The notes below the pieces were generated by a model. It was not told the DNA's origin. It worked only from the letters and a program-made list of their open reading frames with translations, and searched no databases. Source: an uncultured Angelakisella sp. (GTDB lineage: Bacteria > Bacillota > Clostridia > Oscillospirales > Ruminococcaceae). Taken from it: a DNA stretch of 52,058 bases. The translations under genes and the position numbers were made by a program. Positions 1-7,581 of this stretch are shown in pieces. The stretch's first letter is position 1. Every line of letters begins with the position of its first letter. Where the stretch lies: NCBI GenBank assembly GCA_934524965.1, contig CAKSYU010000010.1, forward strand, positions 1 to 52,058, given 5' to 3'.

Positions 1-115
1 CACAGACAGCAAGCCCTTTCGGCTGCTTGAACAATTTTTACTTCAGAATATTGTCTAACTTTTTGGGGTCACTTCATACGTGAGGCTGCACCGTCTTTTT
101 TCTGTTTCATTCTTT

Positions 116-754
116 TTATTTTGCTGCGCCGGCTGTTGCGGCTGCACTGCTCTTTTCCGTTTGGGGATAGCGGATAAGATCGTACAGCGTGCCATAACCG
201 CCAAAGCTGCGGGTCCCCGCAAGCTCCATGCCAAGGTGCTGGTACTTCTCGCACTTGGAGCGGGCATCGGTATCCAGTATGACCGGCAGCCCCAATCGGT
301 CGCCCTCCGCAAATGCCATATCCATGACCCGGCGCATATAGCCCTGCCCTTGATACGGCTGCCGCACGCAGACCATACCGACATAGAGATACGGCTTCTT
401 CTCTTTATCCATACGCGCCCGCAGCCCGCTGCCGCCCTTGGACATGATACCGGAATAACGGATCAGCTCCCCTAATGTCATGGAACCGAGCAGCGCCCGC
501 GCCAGCTCCATACCAGCTTTCAGCCCGATTTTCTGCTGCGGCAGCTTGTAGGCGATATAGCCCTCTCCCCGCTCGCCGGTGGTGTACAGCATTCCGCTGC
601 GCAGCACCATGCGCACATAGCCGCAGATGAAGGCTGCAGCTGCTTCCCTGCTGGAATAGGCGGAGACCAATCCCTTTTCCTCTCCATAGTCATAATAGCC
701 AAAGGCATGACCGATATCTTGAATGATTCCCTCGTCCAATGTTTTGACCTTCAT
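116..754 (-). CDS. GNAT-family N-acetyltransferase
   Basis: A 212-residue protein whose middle holds the acetyl-CoA binding signature of GNAT acetyltransferases: a beta strand ending in VCVRQPYQGQGYMRRVM (Q-x-G-x-G type loop), near residues 130-145. The family moves an acetyl group from acetyl-CoA to an amine on a small molecule or protein; the substrate here cannot be told. The ATG follows a GGAGG nine bases upstream that lies inside the end of the preceding methyltransferase gene, and only one base separates the two genes, so they are co-transcribed and probably translationally coupled. The C-terminus is a low-complexity Ala/Thr/Ser tail that looks disordered. Fold assignment is good; specific function is unknown. 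Confidence 0.85.
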   Translation of the reverse strand: MKVKTLDEGIIQDIGHAFGYYDYGEEKGLVSAYSSREAAAAFICGYVRMVLRSGMLYTTGERGEGYIAYKLPQQKIGLKAGMELARALLGSMTLGELIRYSGIMSKGGSGLRARMDKEKKPYLYVGMVCVRQPYQGQGYMRRVMDMAFAEGDRLGLPVILDTDARSKCEKYQHLGMELAGTRSFGGYGTLYDLIRYPQTEKSSAAATAGAAK

Positions 755-755
755 T

Positions 756-1373
756 TTACCGTTCCTCCCCGCCCTGCTTTTTCAGGACCGCCACCGCGCA
801 GGGGATCTTCCCCTCGCACAGCGTATAGGCTGCTTCGGTATAGCCCGCCGCCGCAAAGAACTCCTTGTAGGTATCAAGCGTGAATTCCCGCTTAAAATCC
901 GCGCCCGCCTTGCCAATGGCGCCGGAGACACTGTTTGTCCTGCCCTTTTCCGTGCGGTTCATATAGGTGGGAATGATGATCCTGCCGCCCCTGCGGCAGA
1001 CGCGATCCAGCTCGCTCAGTGCTTTATACGGTTCATCTAAGAGATGGATCACATTTGCGGCAACGACCGCGTCAAAGCGCTCATCGGGATAATCAAGCTG
1101 CAGAATATTGCCCTGCGCAAAGCTGATATTGCCATATTTGCCGTACTTTCTTTCCGCGCACCGCAGCATATTGAGAGAAAAATCCGTAGCGGTCAGGCTT
1201 TTGCACCTTTTCGCCATCACACCGGTAAGCAGCCCCGTGCCGCAGGCACATTCCAGCACCTCATCGGTGGGCTGTATCAGTGCCGCCACCGTATTGCACA
1301 GCTTTTTATTTGCCCCACGGTTGATGACATTGGCAAACACATCGTACACCCACGCTACATTATCCCAAAACAT
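756..1373 (-). CDS. Class I SAM-dependent methyltransferase (UbiE-like)
   Basis: A 205-residue Rossmann-type methyltransferase. Motif I, VLECACGTGLLTG, binds S-adenosylmethionine near residue 40; an acidic residue follows in LTATDFSLNML, and DAVVAANVIHLLDEP is motif IV. I start it at the ATG at 1373 (MFWDNVAWVYD) and not the GTG at 1382, because a GGAG lies about ten bases before the ATG and one base before the GTG. The substrate is unknown. It is followed directly by a GNAT acetyltransferase, so the pair may modify the same small molecule or give resistance to one; that is inference. A perfect dyad lies about 30 bp upstream. Confidence 0.85.
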   Translation of the reverse strand: MFWDNVAWVYDVFANVINRGANKKLCNTVAALIQPTDEVLECACGTGLLTGVMAKRCKSLTATDFSLNMLRCAERKYGKYGNISFAQGNILQLDYPDERFDAVVAANVIHLLDEPYKALSELDRVCRRGGRIIIPTYMNRTEKGRTNSVSGAIGKAGADFKREFTLDTYKEFFAAAGYTEAAYTLCEGKIPCAVAVLKKQGGEER

Positions 1374-1404
1374 TGTCCGCACACTCCTTCTCTGCTATCT
1401 CAAG

Positions 1405-1420
1405 GTTAGTCATCACTAAC
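1405..1420. promoter_or_regulatory. Dyad, candidate operator for the methyltransferase-acetyltransferase pair
   Basis: GTTAGT-CATC-ACTAAC is a perfect 6-bp inverted repeat with a 4-bp centre, 32 bp before the methyltransferase start. Size and symmetry fit a TetR- or MarR-type operator, but no regulator gene is adjacent in the window. Confidence 0.4.
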
Positions 1421-1491
1421 CCTGTGGTCTTTGAAAAGCCGCCTTTCGGCAGCTCATCGGCTTTCTGTTTTCTATTATAGCGGATAAACGG

Positions 1492-1528
1492 AAAACCGGC
1501 AATACTCCTTTGGGAGTACTGCCGGTTT

Positions 1529-1529
<1 letters not shown>
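1492..1529 (-). terminator. Intrinsic terminator of the tRNA operon
   Basis: A near-perfect hairpin, AAAACCGGCA...TGCCGGTTTT with an inner CTCC/GGAG stem, lies directly after tRNA-Cys. Read leftward it ends in a T run. The final A of the encoded tRNA-Cys CCA (1529) is also the first base of the hairpin, so the 3' trailer is in effect the terminator itself. Confidence 0.85.
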
Positions 1530-1603
<74 letters not shown>

Positions 1604-1610
1604 AAAAAAA

Positions 1611-1686
1611 TGGAGCGGGTTACGAGGCTCGAACTCGCTACCTCCACCTTGGCAAGGTGGCGCTCTACCAGATGAGCTAAACCCGC
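1611..1686 (-). tRNA. tRNA-Gly (GCC)
   Basis: On the minus strand: acceptor GCGGGTT, D arm with AGCTCATCTGGTAGAGC, anticodon GCC in CTTGCCAAG, T arm GAGTTCGAGCC, and an encoded CCA. Second gene of the tRNA operon, seven bases after tRNA-Cys in window order. Confidence 0.97.
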
Positions 1687-1693
1687 ATATTTA

Positions 1694-1770
1694 TGGCGAC
1701 CCGGATGGGGCTCGAACCCACGACCTCTAGCGTGACAGGCTAGCGTTCTAACCAGCTGAACTACCGGGCC
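1694..1770 (-). tRNA. tRNA-Asp (GTC)
   Basis: On the minus strand: acceptor GGCCCGG pairing with CCGGGTC (one G-U pair), anticodon stem CTAGC/GCTAG around loop CTGTCAC giving anticodon GTC, T loop GGTTCGAGCC, discriminator G and encoded CCA. First gene of the Asp-Gly-Cys operon. Confidence 0.97.
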
Positions 1771-1821
1771 ATGATGTTGTGCCGCCGGTTAATCTGCCGT
1801 ATCATATCGGCAACATTAGTA

Positions 1822-1850
1822 ATTATACGGGAAAGGGGCGCTCTTGTCAA
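1822..1850 (-). promoter_or_regulatory. Consensus sigma-A promoter of the tRNA operon
   Basis: Perfect -35 TTGACA (1845-1850) and perfect -10 TATAAT (1822-1827) with a 17-bp spacer, reading leftward. This full consensus fits a strong, growth-related stable-RNA promoter about 50 bp before tRNA-Asp. Confidence 0.93.
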
Positions 1851-1878
1851 TCCCTTTTTACCCTTTTCCGTAACTTTT

Positions 1879-2628
1879 TTACCGGCGGCGTGTGATATAC
1901 ACCATGCGCTGCGTTTGGGGTGTGACCGGCTCGCGGTCATAGCCGCCCCAACGTTCCAGAACCTCAAAATGCTCCGCTTCCAGCATGGCTGTCAGCTCGG
2001 CGTCCTCCCACGCATATTCGCAGAACTGCTCCCCATCGCGGGTGTACTGCTCCCCTGCCCCGCGCCGGAAGAAATCGATCTGTATCTCCACCTTATGCTC
2101 GGCGGGGGTGTATTCATTCTGCCATACGCAGAATAAAGCCTCGCTTTCCCGCACGAAGCAGTTATTGCCCAGCACCTCGCGGTGTTTGTAGGGGGTGTTC
2201 ACATCAAAAAGGAACAGCCCGCCCGGCTCCACAAAGAATTGCAGCCGGTGCAGCGCCTTTTGCAGCGCATTTCTGCCAGAAAGGTGATTGAGACTATCCA
2301 GCGTACAGACTGCCAGATCCACCGTGCCGTACAGATCCAGCCGCTCCAGCGGCTGACACAGATACAGAACCGGCTGAGAAAGCCCCATATTCTTCTCTGA
2401 CGCCTGCATCAGCATTTCCGGTGATGCATCTACCCCGATGACCTCAAAGCCTCTCTGCGCCAATTCTGTGGCGAGGGTGCCGGTGCCGCAGCAGAGATCC
2501 AGCGCCAGCTCCCGCTTGGGGTGATACTGCGCCAGCAGCTCCTCACAGCGGTCGGCGATCTTTACGCGGTCCACATCATCGGTCAGGGCATCGTAAAAGG
2601 CGGAAAAGGTCTCCTTATAGCTTGCCAT
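1879..2628 (-). CDS. Class I SAM-dependent methyltransferase
   Basis: A 249-residue methyltransferase with motif I ALDLCCGTGTLATELA, the acidic end of strand 2 in VIGVDASPEML, and motif IV DLAVCTLDSLNHL, followed by a C-terminal beta-rich cap region. An upstream in-frame extension of about 40 residues exists, but it lies inside the TrpR-like gene and is low-complexity, so I start at the ATG giving MASYKETFSAFYDAL. This start overlaps the preceding gene by 14 bp, which suggests translational coupling. Such genes sit beside yerC-like regulators in some Clostridia. The substrate is unknown. Confidence 0.85.
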   Translation of the reverse strand: MASYKETFSAFYDALTDDVDRVKIADRCEELLAQYHPKRELALDLCCGTGTLATELAQRGFEVIGVDASPEMLMQASEKNMGLSQPVLYLCQPLERLDLYGTVDLAVCTLDSLNHLSGRNALQKALHRLQFFVEPGGLFLFDVNTPYKHREVLGNNCFVRESEALFCVWQNEYTPAEHKVEIQIDFFRRGAGEQYTRDGEQFCEYAWEDAELTAMLEAEHFEVLERWGGYDREPVTPQTQRMVYITRRR

Positions 2629-2917
2629 CCGCCTGCTCCAGTCGTTCAAAGATGATATCGTAACCGTTGGCACCGTATTGCAGCGAGCGGTTGACGCGGC
2701 TGATGGTAGCGGTGCTGGCGCCGGTCTTTTCCACGATCTTGCTGTAAACATTCTGCTCCTTGAGGAGCTTGGCGACCTCCAGCCGCTGCGCGATGGCTTT
2801 CAGCTCCGGTCCGGTACACAGATCGTCAAAAAAGCGCTCGCACTCCTCCTCAGTCCGGAGCATAAGGATCGCGCGGTAAAGGAATAACAGATTGCTGTCA
2901 GGTTTTTTCATTTCCAC
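2615..2917 (-). CDS. YerC/YecD-family TrpR-related regulator
   Basis: A 100-residue helical protein of the TrpR/YerC superfamily. The helix-turn-helix is near residues 60-85 (TGASTATISRVNRSLQYG), and the N-terminal part carries the family pattern LYRAILMLRTEEECERFFDDL. YerC proteins are small DNA-binding proteins whose ligand and regulon are largely uncharacterised. Translation most likely starts at GTG 2917: GGAGG (complement of 2925-2929) sits seven bases away, against thirteen for the in-frame ATG at 2911. It has its own sigma-A promoter and overlaps the methyltransferase gene. Confidence 0.88.
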   Translation of the reverse strand: MEMKKPDSNLLFLYRAILMLRTEEECERFFDDLCTGPELKAIAQRLEVAKLLKEQNVYSKIVEKTGASTATISRVNRSLQYGANGYDIIFERLEQADGKL

Positions 2918-2946
2918 CCAAAAGCCTCCCTTATTGTGATACCTTT

Positions 2947-2975
2947 ACTATAACACTTTAGGGCATGAAAGTAAA
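2947..2975 (-). promoter_or_regulatory. Sigma-A promoter of the yerC-like operon
   Basis: -35 TTTACT (2970-2975), 17-bp spacer, -10 TATAGT (2947-2952), reading leftward. It is divergent from the thioesterase promoter at 2991-3019, with 15 bp between the two -35 elements. Confidence 0.75.
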
Positions 2976-2990
2976 CCATAAAAGCAACTT

Positions 2991-3019
2991 TTGCATTTTT
3001 CTTTGCGATGTGCTATAAT
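2991..3019 (+). promoter_or_regulatory. Sigma-A promoter of the thioesterase gene
   Basis: -35 TTGCAT (2991-2996), 17-bp spacer, perfect -10 TATAAT (3014-3019), about 35 bp before the ATG, with AAAGGA as the ribosome-binding site. Confidence 0.78.
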
Positions 3020-3054
3020 TTTATAAGATTTTCCACGAAAGGAACCAAAGCACC

Positions 3055-3519
3055 ATGGAACTGGAATATTTCTCTCCTGCGGGAATGGAAGAAACGATCC
3101 GGCAGATCGTCGATAAAATTGACAAAAACGAGCGCGGCAGCTTTAATGCCATGCTGGCGCCGCGGCTGCAAGCGGTAAGCTGGGAGGATAAAAGCTGCAC
3201 CCTTCTCTACCGCACCGTGGACTGGATGAGCAACCCTATCGGAATAGCCCACGGCGGCGTGCTGTGCGCCATCGCCGATCTTTCGATGGGCACCCTGAGC
3301 AAATACTACGCGAAAGATGTTGCCATTACCCCCACCGTTTCCATCAACCTCAATTATCTGCGTCCCGTACCGCTTGAGGGCGAAGTCCTCGTCGTTTCCG
3401 CCATCGACCACGCCGGTCGGCGGCTGAACCAGCTCCACTGCACCATATACAATGCCGCCGAGCCGGATAAGCCCTGTATCACCGCCACCGGTACTTATTT
3501 TGTAGAGGCAGCTAAATAA
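3055..3519 (+). CDS. PaaI-type hotdog-fold thioesterase
   Basis: A 154-residue single hotdog domain. The active-site loop reads GIAHGGVLCAIADLSMG (residues 63-79) with the conserved HGG at 66-68 and an acidic Asp at 75 on the central helix, as in PaaI-family acyl-CoA thioesterases. These enzymes hydrolyse small or aromatic acyl-CoA thioesters; the physiological substrate is unknown. It is a single-gene unit with its own promoter, convergent with the rnf operon, with which it shares a bidirectional terminator. Confidence 0.88.
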   Translation: MELEYFSPAGMEETIRQIVDKIDKNERGSFNAMLAPRLQAVSWEDKSCTLLYRTVDWMSNPIGIAHGGVLCAIADLSMGTLSKYYAKDVAITPTVSINLNYLRPVPLEGEVLVVSAIDHAGRRLNQLHCTIYNAAEPDKPCITATGTYFVEAAK

Positions 3520-3536
3520 ACCGCAGAAACCAAAAA

Positions 3537-3573
3537 CCGCCTGTCTCCCTTTTGGGGAAGCAGGCGGCTTTTA
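3537..3573. terminator. Bidirectional terminator between the thioesterase gene and rnfB
   Basis: CCGCCTG...CAGGCGG hairpin with an inner CCC/GGG stem, flanked by an A run on the left and CTTTTAGT on the right, so it can end both convergent transcripts. Confidence 0.8.
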
Positions 3574-3588
3574 GTATTATGCGTTTTA

Positions 3589-4365
3589 TCAGCCGACGGA
3601 GATGACCTTGACAGGGCACTTTTCGGCACAGGCACCGCAGTTGGTGCACTTTTCGGGATCAATGGAAGCGAGGAAATCGCCGACGGTGATGGCACCGGTC
3701 GGGCAGACCTTGGTACACATCATGCAGCCGATGCAGCCGGCGGAGCAGACTTTGCGGACGACCGCGCCTTTATCGTGGCTGGAGCAGCGCACGACAACAT
3801 GGTTCTTCACAGGGATCATGCCAATGAGCAGGTGCGGGCAAGCCTTGGCGCAGGCGCCGCAGCCGGTGCACAGCTCCTCATCTACATGGGCAACGCCATC
3901 TACGATGGAAAGCGCGCCGAACTTGCAGACCTTGACGCAATCGCCATAGCCCAAACAGCCATAGCCGCAGGCTTTTTTGCCGCGGTGCAGCGCCGCGCAA
4001 GCCGCACAGGTGGCGGGACCGTGGTAATCCTCCGCCTCGCCGCACTTTTCGCAGGTGCCACTGCAGCGGACAGCCGCCTTGACCGGCTCGGTATTTTCCG
4101 CCGCTACGCCCAGATAATCACTGATCTGACCCGCGACCGCAGCGCCGCCGGGGATACACAGGTTGGGCTTGGCGCTGCCGTTGGCGACCGCCTTGGCATA
4201 ATCGTCACAGCCGGCATAGCCGCAGGCGCCGCAGTTGGCGCCGGGCAGGAAGCCGCGGATATCCTCCACACGAGTATCGGTGGGGACCGAGAGGAAACGG
4301 GAAGCCACTACCAGCAGAATAGAACAGAACAAACCGATAGCGCCGACAATAATAATACCAGTCAT
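3589..4365 (-). CDS. rnfB: RnfB, polyferredoxin subunit of the Rnf complex
   Basis: A 258-residue iron-sulfur subunit. An N-terminal membrane helix (about residues 3-24) anchors it. A CGACGYAGC cluster motif (family C-x2-C-x4-C) follows near residue 45, then a Cys-rich middle and several 4Fe-4S ferredoxin motifs, including CTGCGACAKACP, CIGCMMCTKVCP and CTNCGACAEKCP. RnfB is the entry point for electrons from reduced ferredoxin, which pass through the membrane subunits to NAD+ with export of Na+ or H+. It is the last gene of the operon, as in the standard order C-D-G-E-A-B, 15 bases after rnfA. Confidence 0.96.
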   Translation of the reverse strand: MTGIIIVGAIGLFCSILLVVASRFLSVPTDTRVEDIRGFLPGANCGACGYAGCDDYAKAVANGSAKPNLCIPGGAAVAGQISDYLGVAAENTEPVKAAVRCSGTCEKCGEAEDYHGPATCAACAALHRGKKACGYGCLGYGDCVKVCKFGALSIVDGVAHVDEELCTGCGACAKACPHLLIGMIPVKNHVVVRCSSHDKGAVVRKVCSAGCIGCMMCTKVCPTGAITVGDFLASIDPEKCTNCGACAEKCPVKVISVG

Positions 4366-4380
4366 TTTATTTCCGCCTCC

Positions 4381-4971
4381 TTACTTCAACAGACCGTCTA
4401 CCACACCGCTGAAGCCCATAAAGGACATGGAAACGATAGAGGCAGCGATGAGCGTGATGGGCAGGCCCTTGAACGATTCGGGGATATCCATGTTTTCCAT
4501 ACGACCGCGCACACCGGCAAACAGCACCATGGCAAGCAGGAAGCCGAGACCGGCGCCCAGCGCGTTGACCATGGACTGACCGAAATTGTACTTTTCGTCA
4601 ATGTTGAGAACAGCGACGCCCAGTACAGCGCAGTTGGTGGTGATGAGGGGCAGGTAAATGCCCAGCGCCTCATACAGCGGGGGCAGGAACTTCTTAAGCG
4701 CCATTTCCACCAGCTGTACCAGCGCGGCAATGACCAGAATGAAAACGATGGTCTGCATATAGCCCAGCTCATACTTATCCAGCAGATAGGTCTGAATGGG
4801 CCAGGTAGCGGCAGTTGCCAGTACCATAACAAAGGTAACGGCAACGCTCATGCCCACGGCGGAATCCAGCTTTTTGGAAACGCCGAGGAACGGGCAGATG
4901 CCCAGCGTCTTGGAGAGGACGAAGTTCTGCGTCAGAATAGCAGAAAGCAGAATGACGATCATTTCTTTCAT
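4381..4971 (-). CDS. rnfA: RnfA, membrane subunit of the Rnf complex
   Basis: A 196-residue protein with about six membrane helices, starting MKEMIVILLSAILTQNFVLS. This is the RnfA/NqrE family, homologous to and arranged antiparallel with RnfE; together they form the ion-translocating core, with a shared iron-sulfur centre in studied complexes. Cysteines suited to that role occur in LGICPFLG and TTNCAVLG. The start overlaps the end of rnfE by 4 bp, which implies coupled translation. Confidence 0.96.
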   Translation of the reverse strand: MKEMIVILLSAILTQNFVLSKTLGICPFLGVSKKLDSAVGMSVAVTFVMVLATAATWPIQTYLLDKYELGYMQTIVFILVIAALVQLVEMALKKFLPPLYEALGIYLPLITTNCAVLGVAVLNIDEKYNFGQSMVNALGAGLGFLLAMVLFAGVRGRMENMDIPESFKGLPITLIAASIVSMSFMGFSGVVDGLLK

Positions 4972-5669
4972 GCTTCACAGCCTCCTTCCTTGTTTTCCGC
5001 CGAGGGGCAGCCCGCGCAGCCGCCGGCACAGGCGCCGCAGGCGGCGCAATCGAGTTTCTTCTTGGGCTTATGCTTGGCGAACTTGTTCATGATGGCGATA
5101 AGCACGCCGTAAACGAGGAAGCCGCCGGGGGTCAGCTTCATGATCGCGATGGGATCGAACAGGTTGGCGGTCAGGGTGATACCGCACCAGGTGCCGCTGC
5201 CCAGGATCTCACGAATGGTCGCCATGCAGAACAGGGCGAGGGTAAAGCCCAAACCCATGCCGAGACCGTCCAGCGCGGAATCCAGCACATTGTTCTTGCT
5301 GGCGAACATCTCCGCACGGCCCAGAATGATGCAGTTTACAACGATAAGCGGCAGGAAGATGCCGAGGCTCTGATAGAGACTCTGTACATACGCCTGTAGC
5401 AGAAGCTGTACCACCGAAACAAAGCCGGCGATGACAACGATAAAGCAGGGGATACGCACCTTATTGGGAATGATATTGCGCAAAAGCGAAATAACGATAT
5501 TGGAACCCAGCAGTACAAAGGTAGCCGCCAGACCCATGCCCAGTGCGTTAAGGACGGAGGTGGAGGTAGCAATGGTGGGGCAAGTGCCCAGCACCAGGAC
5601 CAGAACAGGGTTCTCCTTGATGATACCGTTGGTAAAGGTTTTCAGCTTGTTACTCATTGGTTCCCTCAC
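4968..5669 (-). CDS. rnfE: RnfE, membrane subunit with Cys-rich C-terminal tail
   Basis: A 233-residue RnfE/NqrD-family membrane protein. About six helices cover residues 20-200, with the core cysteines in LGTCPTIATS and IVVNCIILGRAEMFAS. After the last helix a basic stretch (KHKPKKK) leads into a tail of about 25 residues with six cysteines (CAACGACAGGCAGC, then a final Cys). This tail is not part of the core fold and might bind metal or iron-sulfur on the cytoplasmic side; that is inference. It overlaps rnfG and rnfA by 4 bp each. Confidence 0.94.
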   Translation of the reverse strand: MREPMSNKLKTFTNGIIKENPVLVLVLGTCPTIATSTSVLNALGMGLAATFVLLGSNIVISLLRNIIPNKVRIPCFIVVIAGFVSVVQLLLQAYVQSLYQSLGIFLPLIVVNCIILGRAEMFASKNNVLDSALDGLGMGLGFTLALFCMATIREILGSGTWCGITLTANLFDPIAIMKLTPGGFLVYGVLIAIMNKFAKHKPKKKLDCAACGACAGGCAGCPSAENKEGGCEA

Positions 5670-6613
5670 ACTCCTTTCACAGTCTCATAGGCGGCAAATG
5701 CCAGCTTCACGGCTTCCTTGTAGCCGTTGGAGGTATAAGTCGCCTTGGATACCATAGGCAGCTCGCTGTCAGGGGCATCCGCCGTTACGCCGATCCACTT
5801 CTTGCTGTAAGAGTTCTTGGTGAGCTTATCACCGTCAACGCCCTCATACTCGTTGGGGGTCTCGGTGTGCTGATACAGCTTGGAAGCGATGATCGCACCG
5901 TCGTTATCAATGGCAACGAGGATATGCAGCTCGCCGCTGAAGCCACTGGCATGGACATTGAAGGCATAGCCCGCTTCGGACTGATAGACGCTATCCACGC
6001 CCTCGGGAATATTCTCCAGCTCGGTGTAGCCCTCGCCCAGCATCTCAGCGATCAGCTCGGCATCGGGATAAACTTTTTCCTCGGTCGGGGCTTCGATCGC
6101 GATACCGGCAAGCTCACCGTAAGCGACAAACGCATTGGAGACCGCAGCAGAGAATCCCTTGGAGGAGAAGGTAGCGCCGGAAAGGAACTCGATGCCCTCA
6201 AGGTTGTAGTCCTTGCCGAGATACTGCTCCTGGAAGTGTGCTTCCTTTTCGATACGGTCGCCGATACCGGGGGTCTCGCCGTGCTCCATGACCTGCGTAC
6301 CAGTAACGGTGCCGTCGGAGGAGATACCCACCATAACGGTAATCATGCCCGCAAAACCCTTGCCCTGCGACTGGAATACATAGCCCGCACCGTTGCCCGC
6401 CTTATAAGCGTTCAGCACATTTTCAGCGGTGACAGAAACTTCCTCAAAGTCCGCGCCATCGGGCAGAACAGCGGAAAGCGCCGCATTGGCTTCCGCAGCC
6501 TTTGCCGCGTCAATGACGGGCTTGGTCAAGCCATAGGTGCCCACCAGCGCCGCGGAAACGACCAGACAGATGGCGGTGAGGACAACGATGGGTTTCAGCT
6601 TTTCCCATTTCAT
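5666..6613 (-). CDS. rnfG: RnfG with two tandem FMN-binding domains
   Basis: A 315-residue subunit, longer than the usual RnfG of about 180-210 residues. One N-terminal membrane helix (about 8-28) is followed by an outer-face region with two similar FMN_bind units. The first (about 72-165) carries the flavinylation motif SGAT at 145-148, where Thr148 would hold covalent FMN. The second (about 207-310) repeats the pattern, with the matching motif reading SKAT (289-292): the Thr is kept but the Gly is Lys. Both units also share a histidine-containing EHGETPG / QHTETPN stretch. The second unit may be degenerate or carry a different cofactor load. It overlaps rnfD and rnfE by 4 bp each. Confidence 0.93.
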   Translation of the reverse strand: MKWEKLKPIVVLTAICLVVSAALVGTYGLTKPVIDAAKAAEANAALSAVLPDGADFEEVSVTAENVLNAYKAGNGAGYVFQSQGKGFAGMITVMVGISSDGTVTGTQVMEHGETPGIGDRIEKEAHFQEQYLGKDYNLEGIEFLSGATFSSKGFSAAVSNAFVAYGELAGIAIEAPTEEKVYPDAELIAEMLGEGYTELENIPEGVDSVYQSEAGYAFNVHASGFSGELHILVAIDNDGAIIASKLYQHTETPNEYEGVDGDKLTKNSYSKKWIGVTADAPDSELPMVSKATYTSNGYKEAVKLAFAAYETVKGV

Positions 6614-7563
6614 TTCTCGGCACCTCCCACTCCAAACGGTTTTTTGTGACCCAGCTTATCAATGTGGGGGCAGATAATGTTCATCAGCAGAATGGCGAAG
6701 GAAACGCCCTCCGGATAGCCGCCGGAAGAATTGCGGATAAGCATGGTGATGATGCCTGCACCGAGGGCGAAAATGACCTTGCCCAGCTCGGTGGAGGGAG
6801 AGGTGGAATAATCGGTGAGCATGAAGATGCCGCCCAGCAGCACGCCGCCGGTCAGGATCATGTAGATGGGATCATAGCCCAGTACAACGCTCATCAGCGC
6901 GATGGTCGCCACATACACCACCGGAATGGTGGGCGTAATAACACGGCGCACCACCAGATAGATAAAGCCGATGATCAGCGCGATGGCACAGGTCTCGCCC
7001 AGGCAACCGCCGCGGATACCGAACAGCAGGTTCTTGACGGCAGGCAGGCTGTCCACAGTGCCCTCTTTGATGAGCGCCAGCGGGGTCGCACCGGAGACTG
7101 CATCAATACCGTTGATGTAGGAATTGGCGGTCGGCCAGGTGGTCATCTGCCCCGCAAACGCGATAAGCAGGAAGATACGACCGGTAATGGCGGGATTGGC
7201 AAAGTTGCAGCCGATGCCGCCGAACAGCTGCTTGACGATAACGATAGCGACAAAGCAGCCGACGACCGCCATCCAGATGGGGAAACCGGCAGGCAGGTTC
7301 ATGGCCAGCAGCAGGCCGGTCACGGCGGCGCTCAAATCCGAAATGGTATTGCTGCGCTTGGTGACCAGACGGAACAGATATTCAAACAGGATAGACGCCG
7401 CCACACAGACAACCTCCAGCAGCAGGGCACGGGTGCCGAAAACCAGCACCGAAGCCACTACGGCAGGCAGCAGGGCGATCAATACATCGCCCATAACGGA
7501 GGTGGTGGAGGCATTGCTGCGGATATGCGGTCCCGCAGAGACCAACAGTTTACGATCAGTCAT
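6610..7563 (-). CDS. rnfD: RnfD, membrane flavoprotein subunit
   Basis: A 317-residue NqrB/RnfD-family protein with about nine membrane helices. The flavinylation motif lies in NGIDAVSGATPLALI (about residues 155-170); the Thr of SGAT is the covalent FMN site in this family. RnfD passes electrons within the membrane and is thought to take part in ion translocation. It follows rnfC by 18 bases and overlaps rnfG by 4 bp. No apbE flavin transferase gene lies in the window. Confidence 0.96.
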   Translation of the reverse strand: MTDRKLLVSAGPHIRSNASTTSVMGDVLIALLPAVVASVLVFGTRALLLEVVCVAASILFEYLFRLVTKRSNTISDLSAAVTGLLLAMNLPAGFPIWMAVVGCFVAIVIVKQLFGGIGCNFANPAITGRIFLLIAFAGQMTTWPTANSYINGIDAVSGATPLALIKEGTVDSLPAVKNLLFGIRGGCLGETCAIALIIGFIYLVVRRVITPTIPVVYVATIALMSVVLGYDPIYMILTGGVLLGGIFMLTDYSTSPSTELGKVIFALGAGIITMLIRNSSGGYPEGVSFAILLMNIICPHIDKLGHKKPFGVGGAEK

Positions 7564-7581
7564 GTTGTACTCCCCTCCCCC

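Noticed and set aside
1..115. Possible terminator or gene end at the left edge
   Set aside because: A weak AAGCC/GGCTGCTT pairing near 11-28 and AT-rich DNA are seen, but not enough to call a feature.
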